From: Pseudoneurospora amorphoporcata
Lineage: Eukaryota > Ascomycota > Sordariomycetes > Sordariales > Sordariaceae
Reading direction: 5' to 3'
Length of the DNA: 64,000 bases
Assembly: GCA_033297205.1 (NCBI GenBank)
Contig: MU859200.1
Span: forward strand, 1-64,000
Part shown: in pieces, positions 11,283 through 21,671 of the stretch
Numbering within the stretch: position 1 is the stretch's first letter
How the letters are laid out: every line of letters begins with the position of its first letter
Made by a program: the position numbers and the translations under genes
The notes under the pieces: generated by a model
Database searches by the model: none
Told to the model about the DNA's origin: nothing
What the model saw: the letters and a program-made list of their open reading frames with translations, nothing else

Positions 11283-13269
11283 TTTCTGACAGCGCGGCCC
11301 GCCGTGCTTGACTCGTCGAGAAATGCGGAGTAGGTGAGATCTTAGGAAGATCGGCGTTCGGACTGAAGAATACCCATGATATTATTTTCCTGGCGGAAGC
11401 GATCAAGACTTTCAAAAAGTCCAGGACCAGGCCATGTGTAAGGGGTGGGTGGTCCATGGCTGGTAAATAAGGTACCTATCCTCAATTCCTGACCCACATC
11501 ACAACTGAAAAAAAGAAAGCAACCTTTTTACCTATTTCCTATATCGCCTACATTGTTAAGAAAGTCCAATGGCTGGTAGTGTAGTCTCATGTGAAAGGTA
11601 ACAGGGTATATAGTCTGGTGTGGGTAGTGCAAAGGTCAAGCTGATGCTTGAAAGTTGCAGTTGCGAGACACTGTCCAGCCCATAAAGGGAATAGTGAAAA
11701 AGGCGTGGGAACGGAAGAGGCTATCTTCCTGGCCTTTCTCGACAAACGCAACAAAGGTCTTGGCGTGGTCGCTTAGAAGACAAAGGCAATCCCGCAGTGC
11801 TTCGCTACTCTGGTGCAGCAAAGGCCCTGCCTCCTGCGTCGCCGCACTGTCTGGATCAGGTGCGATGGCCGATCCGGACGCTGAACCCGACAGGGCGAAC
11901 CTTTTCGGGTCGCTTGTCGACGCGGCACAAAATACCTTCACAATCGCATCATCACATGAAAAATTGGCTGAAATGCAGGTACGTAATCTTGATAACTTGG
12001 TAGCTGCGCCGCGGCGCCGCCAATTCCTCCATCATTATCGTGATGGCTCCGAAACACGGGGGGCCATTCGGGGATACCCACCCGGAGGCACCCACCCAGC
12101 TGCAGAAACGGGAACGGGATATCGACATGTTGGGAAGGTGAAAAGAGTACAAATCCCTCCTTCCTCCCCCCTTCTAAAATTGCCTTTCTTCTTCAAGCAG
12201 AAAACTGCCGCAAGCGTGGTCAGAATGGGCTGTTTGACTGGCTGGATCAGTTGCAGTTTCACCATTCCATGCCCCCGGGAGTTGATGGAACGTCACCTAA
12301 CCATAATCCTTAGTCGCCGTTCTTTTGCTATCTTGCCTCTGACCATCTTGATTGCATTTCCGGTGGGTTATGAATGAATGGTATCTCAACCCCCACCCAC
12401 ATGCCACAGCCGAGGAACTGTCAAAACATTCGGCTTGCAATTTTGCAAAGTTCGCCCTCCTCGGTCAGAAATGTTATAGTGCATTTACAGCGGGCTTTAG
12501 CGACGTAGAAGATCTCCCCCTCCCATGGTACAACTTCTAACCTCACTTTCTCTCGAAGAGGGGCGATGCAAAAATTACAACTCTTATTAGTAATAAATCC
12601 TTCAAATCCAAATGGGAAGCAATTAAGTGCACGAGCTTTGGGCGATAGAAAGTCTATTTCCTAACCGAGTGTACTGGTGGTGTTTTGGAGCAAAAACGGG
12701 GGGTGGCTGGAGACTTTTGGACCCCTAAGTTTTACCTCAACATCCAGATGTGTACTTAGGGGTTGTGATGCGGTCGGTGTTGGGACTGAGTAGGGGTTGA
12801 AGAAAAGTCCCAACACCGCACCACAACCCCCAAGTAGGTAATGTTCCGCCAACTAACGCGGCGTGCATCATGAAAATTCTAGCTTTCCCGTCCGAGCCGT
12901 CGGTCGGTCGGTTGGTGGAACCCGGGATCCCTCCATAAAACTTCTCTAATTACAATGTAACGTCTTGTAGCACAAATCTCGCGATCTTCACCCAAGACCT
13001 ATCTTCCTTCTCGCTCGGGCTAATACCGGTGTTCCTAAGATGGGGAAGGTGAAGAGAAAGGCCAGAGCCGAATATCCGATTGCGACCTTATATACAACCC
13101 AGACCCTTCCTCCACCAAATAACAGCAGAATGTAGAGTGATGCCCCCCCCCCAAATCCATCCTACACTAAGCCATACGCGATCTTCAGCGGGCTTGGTAT
13201 CACATCATAGCCGCTTCGCTGCACCTATCATCACGCAGACTCAACCTAGACGCCGCCGCCGCATCCATC
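11283..13269. other. Intergenic, divergent promoter region with inverted repeats
   Basis: Nearly 2 kb between two divergent genes. The open frames at 11655-12377 (plus) and 11636-11941 (minus) overlap and match nothing I know. A nested inverted-repeat structure lies at 12721-12835 (listed separately). Near 13089 a TATATAC box sits about 175 bp upstream of the hydrolase ATG. Confidence 0.5.
12721..12835. repeat. Nested inverted repeats
   Basis: ACCCCTAAGT (12721-12730) is the exact reverse complement of ACTTAGGGGT (12754-12763). The same right arm continues as a longer arm (12754-12787) that pairs imperfectly with 12806-12835 across a loop of about 20 nt, so one segment can pair with either side. 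It may be a degenerate foldback element or a switchable hairpin. Confidence 0.6.
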
Positions 13270-14454
13270 ATGAAACTGCTTACCCTCCTTGTCGCCGGCG
13301 CTGCTGTGCCGCTCATCTCAGCCGCCCCCGCGTCGACAGCCATCGTCGAGGACACCTCTGCCCTCGATGCCGATGCCTCGGTGACCGCCGCCACCCTCGC
13401 CCACAGCAGCAAAGACATCTACCCAGCCAAGCAACCCCAAAACGTCAACGGCTTCAACTACACCTACCCCTCGACGCTATGGTTCTACAACCTGACCTCG
13501 ACCGTGAAGAAGTCACAGGAGGTTCTCGAGATGGCCTTCATGGACCTTCTCCCACCCAACTACAACCCCTTTTCCAGCGTCGGCCCCAGAGAGCCACAGA
13601 CCGTCCTTCTCCTGCATGGCAAGAACTTCTGCGGCCCGACCTGGTACGCGGCCGCGACGCCCTTGCAAAAGGCCGGGTACCGCGTCATCCTGCCCGAGCA
13701 GCTCGGCTTCTGCAAGTCGACCAAGCCGACGCAGTACACCTTTGACCTGAAGGCCCTGGCGACCAACACGCGCAACCTGCTCAAGGCGTTGGGCGTCACC
13801 AAGCCGCCTATCGTCATCGGCCACTCGCTCGGCGGCATGCTGGCGAGCCGCTACGCGCTGACGTACCCGGAGTTTACCAAGTCGTTGGTGCTGGTCAGCC
13901 CGATCGGCTTGGAGGACTGGAAGCAGCTGGGCGTGCCTGACCGCTCGTTTGATCTGCTGACGGGGGACGAGAAGGCGACGACGTATGGCTCGCTGAGGGG
14001 GTACGAGCAGGTGACCTACTACCCCGGCGCTGACTGGACGGAGGACTTTGACAAGTGGGTGGTGATGTTGACCAAGGTGTATGAGGGCGACCAGAAGGAG
14101 AAGTTCTGGGCGGATCAGGCTCATGTGGTTGAGATGGTGCTAGGACAGCCTACCATCCACGAGTACAATAAGATCAAGCCCAAGACGTTGTTGGTTATCG
14201 GCGAAAAGGATAACACTGCTATTGGCAAGCTGTGGTCGCCTCCTGATGTGCAGGCAAAGCTCGGTAACTATGCTGTCTTGGGACGTCAGGCGCAGGCGGC
14301 GATTCCTGACGCTACTCTTGTGTCGTTCCCGTACCTTGGACATGCTCCTCAGATTCAGGACCCCGAGATGTTCAACCGTCTGTTGTCGAGCTGGGTGAAT
14401 AACGACGGTCGCACACTGGAGTCGCTCAAGTTGAATGCCACCATCATCAGGTAG
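13270..14454 (+). CDS. Secreted alpha/beta hydrolase, 394 aa
   Basis: Intronless. An N-terminal signal peptide is clear (MKLLTLLVAGAAVPLISAAP, cleavage near residue 19). The alpha/beta-hydrolase core has an oxyanion loop HGKN (116-119), the nucleophile elbow GHSLGG with Ser186, a probable acid Asp314 (GEKDN) and His358 (YLGHAPQ). The fold resembles bacterial-type alpha/beta hydrolases related to haloalkane dehalogenases and C-C bond hydrolases, but with a Ser nucleophile; the substrate cannot be named. N-glycosylation sequons are visible (NYT, NLT, NAT). A TATA box lies near 13089-13095. The gene is divergent from the PTH11-like gene. Strong third-position C/G use suggests good expression. 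Confidence 0.85.
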   Translation: MKLLTLLVAGAAVPLISAAPASTAIVEDTSALDADASVTAATLAHSSKDIYPAKQPQNVNGFNYTYPSTLWFYNLTSTVKKSQEVLEMAFMDLLPPNYNPFSSVGPREPQTVLLLHGKNFCGPTWYAAATPLQKAGYRVILPEQLGFCKSTKPTQYTFDLKALATNTRNLLKALGVTKPPIVIGHSLGGMLASRYALTYPEFTKSLVLVSPIGLEDWKQLGVPDRSFDLLTGDEKATTYGSLRGYEQVTYYPGADWTEDFDKWVVMLTKVYEGDQKEKFWADQAHVVEMVLGQPTIHEYNKIKPKTLLVIGEKDNTAIGKLWSPPDVQAKLGNYAVLGRQAQAAIPDATLVSFPYLGHAPQIQDPEMFNRLLSSWVNNDGRTLESLKLNATIIR

Positions 14455-15028
14455 AGCACGGAGTCCTGTAGGAGTACTAGGGTCAGTGGCATCTAGATTA
14501 TATATATCCAAGTCATCAAGATAGACACAATGTAGTTGTAATTAATGGTAATGGTTAGGGAATGGCAACCTTCATGTTGTTTGCTTGGGGAGAAGCCCCC
14601 ATCGTCTTCTCAGGGTATCTGGAGTTGAAGAACGTACATGGCCATCCGACACAGTCCATCGCGGGTCATTGCCCTGCATCCGGTACCGTGGATTCCCGCC
14701 CTTGCTTGTAGTGCATGAAAGGAAAACATAGACATCGGCTTGCAGAGGCACCCTGGTGATGATGATCCCGAGCCGCGCGCGGTCAAGGGGTTCGAAGAAC
14801 TGGGTGTGAATTGACCTGTATATCATGCATGTGGTATGACTCCCGAGCACGCCGCAACCGAAATGCAAATGCCTGCCAATCCAGCCGGGCCGGTTAAGGC
14901 CTTCATCCTCTACATCTTCCTTTCATCTATCGGGAAGACAAGATTCCGGATGACATGGTTCGTTCCTCGAAAAAAAGACCCGCGCAAGCCCATAAAAGAT
15001 CCATTCCATTTGTTCCCGGATAACCACT
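14455..15028. other. Intergenic between convergent genes
   Basis: The 3' flanks of the hydrolase gene and of uL14. No coding signal seen. Confidence 0.5.
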
Positions 15029-16084
15029 TTACATGACGACACCGGAGTTGGAGGCAATACGGGGCCAAAGCTCAGCAGCCTCCTTACCGACGGGGCCGGT
15101 AATGGCGGAACCCTTCATCTCACCCTTGGGGTTGACGATCTGGAAAAAAACAGTTGTTAGCATTGTCCGATTGCAAATGTGCTTTCAGCGAGCCTGTCAT
15201 TGTGGTTCTGCATTTGTGCCGTTCTTCCAAGCATTGCGCCTCCCTGATCCTCCCAATGCAGAACCCAATGCCCAGGCTATTGTAGAAATGTGGTATCGGT
15301 GGGCACTTACGACACCGGCGTTGTCCTCGAAGTAGAGGAAGACACCGTCGAAGCGCTTCCAGGGCTTGGACTGGCGGACGATGACGGCGGGGTGGACCTT
15401 CTTGCGGAGCTCAGGCTTGCCCTTCTTGACGGTGGCCATGACCATGTCGCCGACACCACCAGCGGGGAGGCGGTTGAGACGAGCACCGATACCCTTGACG
15501 GAGATGATGTAAAGGTTACGGGCACCGGAGTTGTCCGCGCAGTTCATGATGGCACCGCTGTAAAAGTCGCCATGTTAGCCATTCATTCCTGTCTTGTGTT
15601 GTCGTTGGTGCGTTTCGTGATTCGTGGGTTTGTGGTGTGTTGATTGTAGATGTTCATCGCGCTCGAGCTCGCTTGGGAATTGGTGATTCGCGGTTTCGTG
15701 CTGGATAGGGCGGGAATGGGAATCGCAACGTACACTGGGAGACCCAGGGTCATCTTGAGCTTGCCACCGGGGGCACCACGACTGTAATACTGTTAGCTCA
15801 CTGATCTCGCTGTTGGTTTCGTATTTCGTCGCTGTCTTCTGGCTGCTTGCTGCTGGTTCCCCATTTGACGTTCATGATGTCCAGAACTTCCAAAATTCGC
15901 CCAAATGACTCCTGGTTCAATCGGGGGGCATCCTCCTCTTTCGCACAATTTCGTCGATTGCGATTTCCTCCTTTTGCGACCACCTCAATTTGTCGGGCAG
16001 CACCTCGGCCTGACGGGCAGCAAAACAGCCAGAAAACAGGTCGGAATCGATCGCTGACATAGTTACTCACGATTGCTTGGCCAT
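15029..16084 (-). CDS. rpl23: 60S ribosomal protein uL14 (RPL23), 139 aa
   Basis: Four exons on the minus strand: 16084-16071 (14 nt), 15781-15734, 15557-15311 and 15139-15029. All join in frame to 139 residues, the usual length for eukaryotic uL14. The product has the family phrases KMTLGLPVGAIMNCADNSGA, LPAGGVGDMVMATVKKGKPE and HPAVIVRQ, and ends WPRIASNSGVVM. uL14 sits on the subunit interface of the 60S ribosome, near the sarcin-ricin loop and the eIF6 site. The tiny first exon (MAKQS) and introns near the start are common in fungal ribosomal-protein genes. Residue Met after GAI (many homologs have Val) is a minor variation. The long first intron (289 nt) may carry regulatory sites. Confidence 0.97.
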
Positions 16085-16631
16085 TGCGACGGTCTGGTTG
16101 CTGAAATGGCGACTGGTGATGGGGGAGTCGAAATTTCGGAGGGGAAATTCAGCAAGGCCAAAATTGAACGACAGCCGCGATATTTTTTTTGGGCCTTGGG
16201 TTCGTGTGGACCGCAAACCCTACCGTCCTTTGTGACGGTCACGTGCAGTGGCCAAGCCCGTCAAGCCAGACGAACAACCTCAGTCTTGGCACAGAAATAG
16301 TGGGGCTCAGCTATTTTCGTGCAGCCCAGACCAGTTTCAACTTAACAATTTCCTTTGCACTTTGCCATCGCCAACTTGGGAAAGCCAGTTCAGCAGTTTA
16401 CCAAGTATTGCAACGACATTTACAACAATCAGGACGGCAAGGCGAACCCAATGAGATGTCAATTAGTTGAAGAGAGACACCAGAACAAGTCCAAAACAAT
16501 GGTATAATACAGCACAAACTGTGCGTAAGCCAGGTCCAAAGTCAACCACCCGATGACCGACGTCCGGCAATATCCACGCCGACACTCTCACAGCCGTACG
16601 TACATGTACCACCAACACCACGATATCATGC
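16085..16631. other. Intergenic, uL14 promoter and malic enzyme 3' flank
   Basis: The side next to 16085 is the uL14 promoter; the other side is the 3' UTR of malic enzyme. No gene seen. Confidence 0.5.
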
Positions 16632-18846
16632 TCAATCCATATCATTCGGGTTGCCCAGCACGCGCAAGTCGCCCTTTGCCCCACGACTGGCCTTCTCGCC
16701 CTCGACATACTTTAGCGGCCTATACTTCGGATCCCACATCTGCTCCCTGATCCATTCGTCAAGGTCCTCCTCCTTGGCCGGCACATCTTTCTCCTCAACC
16801 ACACCCTCCTCCATGGCCGCCAAGATGACTCTCCGAGCCACGCGCACGCTCACATCGCGCACGACATCGACACCGGGAAGCAGCGGCGCTGTGTTATCCT
16901 TCAGCGCCGGGCCCATTTCAGCCACGCCCTTCGATGCCGCCATCAACATTTTGTCCGTGACACGGTTTGCCCGCGACAGCACGGAGCCGAGCCCGATACC
17001 GGGGAACACGACGCTGTTGTTGCACTCTGCGACTTGGATCTCGATTTCCTTGCCATCCTTACCCCAGGGACCCTTAACAGGGTCGAAGGGACTACCTGTG
17101 GCAACGAGGGCCTTGCCGTCTGTCCAGTTGAGGAGGTCTTCGGGCATGGCCTCGTGAAGCTTGGTTGGATTTGACAAGGGCAAGATGATGGGGCGCTCGA
17201 CGTGCTTTGCCATCTCACGGACGACCTCTTCCGTGAATGACTTTGGCTTCGTGGATGTGCCGATCAGGACATGCGGCTTGACCTCCTTGATGACTCCCAG
17301 GAGGTCAGTCTTCTTGTCGGCCCAGTCGTCGTGCGATTTGGCATACTTCTTCTGAGCGTCTACCAGTGAGTTTGACTTGGTGGTGAGTAGCCCAGGTTTG
17401 TCGATGAGCCTGCGTAGTGTCAGTTTTCTTTTGCTTGAACAGACCCGCCGTAGGTGTCGAGGTCATGGACATACCATATTTGCTTGCCAGCCTCCTCGGG
17501 GCTGATGTCCGCATCTGCGGCAATAGCATCGCGAACATGGTCCGCGATACCAACTCCCGCTGTGCCAGCACCGAAGACTACAAGCCGGATGTCGCTCAAC
17601 TTCTGCTTGGAAATGTGTAAACCTGCCATGATGGCAGCCAGGGTTACGCACCCTGTTCCCTGCACATCATCGTTGAAGCAGGGGATCTTGGGTCGATATC
17701 TCTCCAGAAGTCGGCGAGCTAGTCGTATTGTCAGTGACCATGCGGGCATGTGAGTTCATATTCACGTACCATTGTCCAAGCCAAAGTCCTCAAAGTGGAT
17801 GTACGCTTTGGGATAGAGTTCACGGGCGGCCTTAACGAAGGTCTCGACAAACTCGTCGTACTTCTCACCCCGAGTACGCTTCTGCCGGAGGCCAAGGTAA
17901 AGATCATCCTTCAAGAGCTCTTCGTTGTCGGTCCCGCAGTCCAAGACCACCGGGAGCACACGGTTCGGATGGATGCCACCACAAATAGTCATCAATACCA
18001 ATTTGGCGACGGAGATGAGAATGCCACCACATCCTTGGTCACCGATGCCCAAGATTTCCTCGCCGTCTGCATCGTGTTAGCCACCTTGCAGACTAGAGGG
18101 GTTTATTCGTCAGATCACTCTTTCTTACCGGTGACTACAATGTAGTCGATATCTTCGGCCTTTCCCCATTGTGCTAAATCAGGCTTGACATGGTCCATAT
18201 CATTGATGTTCAAGAACACACCCTCGGGTTTCCTGAATAGTCTTGAATAGTTCTGAATGGCTTCTCCCTCGGTCGGTGTATACACTACACTGAACATCTC
18301 CTCAAGATGATCATACAAAAGCTGAAAAAAGCACACAAGTCAGAATCACAAACCTAGCAACATCACTTGTCATGAAATAAAAATCCATCTTACCCTGTAA
18401 AACAATACCTCATTTTGTTCCTTCATCGAAGTCATAAACGTATTCTTCGCCAAGTCATTAGGCTGATTGCAATACTGCTCATACGCCCTTTGGGCCTGTT
18501 GTTCCAGGGTCTGGATGCGTTGCGGTAGCAAGCCATGAAGAGCGAAGTCGCGACGCTCTTCTTTGGTGAAGGCGGATCCCTTGTTGAAGTAAGGGTGGTT
18601 GAGCAGCACGGTGCCTTTGAGAGCGCATTCTAAGGGGCCGCTTGTACTTAAGGGGAGATGGGATAATTTGGCGCTCCTTTGGTGTTCTCCATCTTGGGAG
18701 TTCTTCGAGTCAGACATGTTGCGAGTCTGGCGAGCTTGGCGTTGTGACACTGCAGTGCAGCCACGAGAATGGCTTGAATGGATTGGGAAACGGGTGACCA
18801 AAACACACTTTGGGATGTGTGAAATCAAAGATTTGACGTGGAACAT
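16632..18846 (-). CDS. Malic enzyme, 611 or 654 aa by start choice
   Basis: It catalyses oxidative decarboxylation of malate to pyruvate and CO2 with NAD(P)+ as acceptor. Five exons (minus): from 18717 or 18846 to 18394, 18321-18129, 18066-17770, 17718-17475 and 17409-16632. All introns are GT-AG and in frame. Visible marks: the substrate-side segment SVVYTPTEGEA, TDGEEILGIGDQG, the malic-enzyme signature FNDDVQGTG and the Rossmann motif FGAGTAGVGIAD. Two in-frame starts exist. ATG 18717 (AACATGTC, 611 aa) gives a cytosolic protein. ATG 18846 adds 43 residues with no Asp or Glu and many Arg/His/Ser/Lys, the composition of a mitochondrial presequence. Cofactor choice (NAD or NADP) cannot be settled by eye. 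A single gene feeding two compartments is inference. Confidence 0.93.
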
Positions 18847-20019
18847 TTAAAAAGACAATATTTGCACCTGGATGCGCCTTCTAATACTTCGGTCTAACAA
18901 CCGTCGCTGCCCAAAAGAACGACTTCACGATGTGTGTTCAGGAACAACTCCCTGATCTTGAGCTATGACGTAAGTCTAGGTAGTTGACACCCATCACCGT
19001 CACCGCGGGTGGGGCGGGGTTCACGGTGAGACGGTGAGCTTTGCACATCTTGGCTGCCGCCACAGCATGCACAAGATACGCACAGATTACAATGGTCACT
19101 TTTGATGATCTGACGCATCAGAATGCGTTCACAAATCACAAGCAGAATATCAAAATGTTGGACATCTTGGAGCCTCGAAGTTGTGAAATCCCATCCCTTC
19201 CCCTCCGAAGAAGAGAAGATACGGACGGCCAACGACGCGGACTATGATGGTTCAATATGGTAAAAATTATTCTTGCAACATTTCAAGGAACAGAGCAAAA
19301 GGGACAAGTCCCCCGCCCTATTCCCCCCATCTCCAGCCCCTTCCAAGTTGCAACACAAGACGTGCCGCAGAGAAGAAGGTCTCCCGAAGGAGCCCCATGA
19401 GAACAGCCAGATGGCCAGAGCAGTTGGAGAATGGTTGTTGCGATTTCGCTTTGAGAAAAGCTTCAGGAAAGGAAATGATTCACCTACCGTTTTTCCGCGT
19501 GGTAACGTGCAATTGCACATGCGGATCGACAGTTCGTAAAATGAAATGCCATAGATCATTAACCCGGCACTTTCTCAAGAGGATCGCTCATCCATGGCGG
19601 CGGTATCAGCTCGCCCTTCCATGGTTTTGCCGCCATCACAGTTGTTTGCAAGGGAACAAAACGCAGCATTCGAAATTTTTGAAGCAATTTGATTTTCGGG
19701 AACGCACAGCCGCTTCGACAAAACTGTGGGTCTTCTCACAACTGTCCGACAGCCGTGAGACAGCTGGCGCTGCCCTGACCATTATGCCAAGCATTGATGT
19801 GGAACGCTCCTCCCTCAACTTCACATCGTCAAGTTCCGTCAACTTTCATACTCGTCAGATCTTCAAAACCGACCCTCTGACTAGCGGCGAGGCGACGAGT
19901 ACTTGGAAGTCGGGCTTGCCAAAACTGGCTTCACGGCACGGTTCTCCAACTGAAGCTTGACTCGATCTTTTTATCATCTTTTCTTCAAGGAGAAGAGCTT
20001 CACCCAATAATTTTAGAGC
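18847..20019. other. Intergenic, about 1.2 kb
   Basis: A 238-codon open stretch (19244-19960, plus) has Arg/His/Ser-rich, non-domain-like sequence and overlaps opposite-strand frames. It is not called as a gene. No RNA gene or repeat seen. Confidence 0.45.
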
Positions 20020-20981
20020 TTATTGTTCCGCAGTCAAATTCGTGCAGAGTCGATCATGCACCACCGCCGGATTTCCTACCGCCTTTCCCCAGTCGAAGCT
20101 CTCAATCAATTTTCCTATATTTGTGCTTCGATCAGCTCTGATCAGGTCGTCTGTTATTGCGAATGTTAGCACTTATTTCCAACTCATTATACTCCATGTT
20201 CTCATGCTTTCTTACCTTCTCTGGGATAATACCACCAATCCTCTCCGCGATATGCGTTCTCGATCATCTCCTGTAACAGTGTGGTCCTATTTGTCATCGG
20301 CTCAGCATAATGGGCATGCTTGCCCCAGGATACGTAAACCTTCGGTTTGTCGGTCGTTTCATCTATATCGAGGTCCCTCTAGTTGTGAGAGATCATTTTC
20401 CCATGCGCTGAGAGTAGCAGACGGGTCGGGCTCCACGATGAAGATCCGTTCTCTCCATGTGTTGTCTTCTTCCAAACCACAACGACATATTCCCAGTCAC
20501 TATGTCTGTTGTTAGCGACATACCATCACAGTAGCAGGGTGGCGGTTGATTTAACTTACTACGCATGCCCAAATAATCCCTCCGGCGAGAACCCATCCTT
20601 TTCATAAAAGAGGTTATACGCCACTTGAACTTCTTCACTATCACACTCCTTCATGGAAAAGTATACCGGAAAAGAAGGGTCCAGCTGTCCCGCGGTCGTC
20701 CAAGGCTCGCGACAATTACATCCGGTGTCCGGAAAATTGCAGAGTTCCGCTGGCGGTGTCTGATTTCCTTCGCTGTTCACGGCGGATGTCGGGTAGCATG
20801 GATAATGCCCTTGGGTTTCGCCAAAGAACCACATAGGTGCTCCAGCGGCAGCGAGGTCGATGCCGTCGCCGTAGAGCGAGCTTTTCATCTGCTCGGCTGC
20901 GAACTCAGGGGTCGTAGCCGTGAGTGTGGAGGCCAGTAGGTTGAGGCCTGCGAGGAGGTTGGAAAGTGGCTGAAGACGCAT
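20020..20981 (-). pseudogene. NLP (necrosis/ethylene-inducing protein)-like gene, frame-disrupted
   Basis: Three exons on the minus strand: 20981-20560, 20499-20216 and 20150-20020, with GTAAGT/GTAAGA donors. The N-terminus is a signal peptide. Exon 1 ends LFGHA and exon 2 opens with DWE, so the junction rebuilds a GHxxDWE-like heptapeptide, the mark of NPP1-type proteins (secreted proteins that act on plant membranes or, in many saprotrophs, have no known toxicity). Two residues of the heptapeptide differ from the usual GHRHDWE. In exon 2 the coding signal is in one frame up to about 20475, in another frame to about 20375, then back in the first. Read in one frame, it meets TAG at 20379-20381. 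So it is either a decayed gene or carries two sequence errors. It starts the run of secreted-protein genes. Confidence 0.55.
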
Positions 20982-21671
20982 GGTGATTGCTCAAAAGAAT
21001 ATGGTTTCTGTGGTGCGAGTGCAACGGGAAGAAAGGGTTCGTGGGCGAAGCTGGCCCCTTTTGCCTATTCGATGTGTCTTGATCTCCCTTGCATCCGGGA
21101 TCCGAGTTACCCCTTTTGATATATATATATATATATATATATATTGTCGAGAGAGAAGACAAGCGAATTTCTTGAACCGATCGCCTTCTCCTTTCTGTGA
21201 CCAGAGTCCAATTTTTTCAAGGACATGATGTCGGTCTTAGGTGGCTTGGTTGCATAATTCATGCCTGTTCAGAATGTCGGTCCTCTCAAGCAGTGCTGCA
21301 TTCCCAGATTTTGGACATACCATTGATCACCTCACGGACTGTTTACTCGACCAGCTGTCGGTATTCTTGTTCTAATTTGAGTTAAGGGCGGGTCAGTCTA
21401 TCATCTTGAAAGGTTGAATATGTCTATCGCTAAACCGCGGTCATCGAATTGAAATTTCTTGTCGGGTGTAAGGCAAGTGTTACGCATCTCGAGGCAAGTG
21501 TACTGGATGCGCTGGGTGTTGTAACACCGACTTGGTAGTCGCGATGGACCATGCTAAAATCGTCGAAACAACAGTCGTGAATCACAAATACTCTGTTCTT
21601 GCGCCCACTGCAGACAATCGAAATACCATGCCCGGATTCCGTTGTTCGCCATCCCAGATGTAGCAGAGACA
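20982..21671. other. Divergent promoter region
   Basis: Lies between the NLP-like gene and the next secreted-protein gene. Contains the (AT)13 tract at 21119-21144. No gene seen. Confidence 0.5.
21119..21144. repeat. (AT)13 microsatellite
   Basis: A perfect AT dinucleotide run about 140 bp upstream of the NLP-like start codon on the minus strand. Confidence 0.9.

Noticed and set aside
11655..12377. 240-codon plus-strand open frame in the divergent promoter region
   Set aside because: Composition is random-looking, with no motif or intron support.
19244..19960. 238-codon plus-strand open frame
   Set aside because: No domain-like sequence, Arg/His/Ser-rich, overlapping equally open opposite frames.
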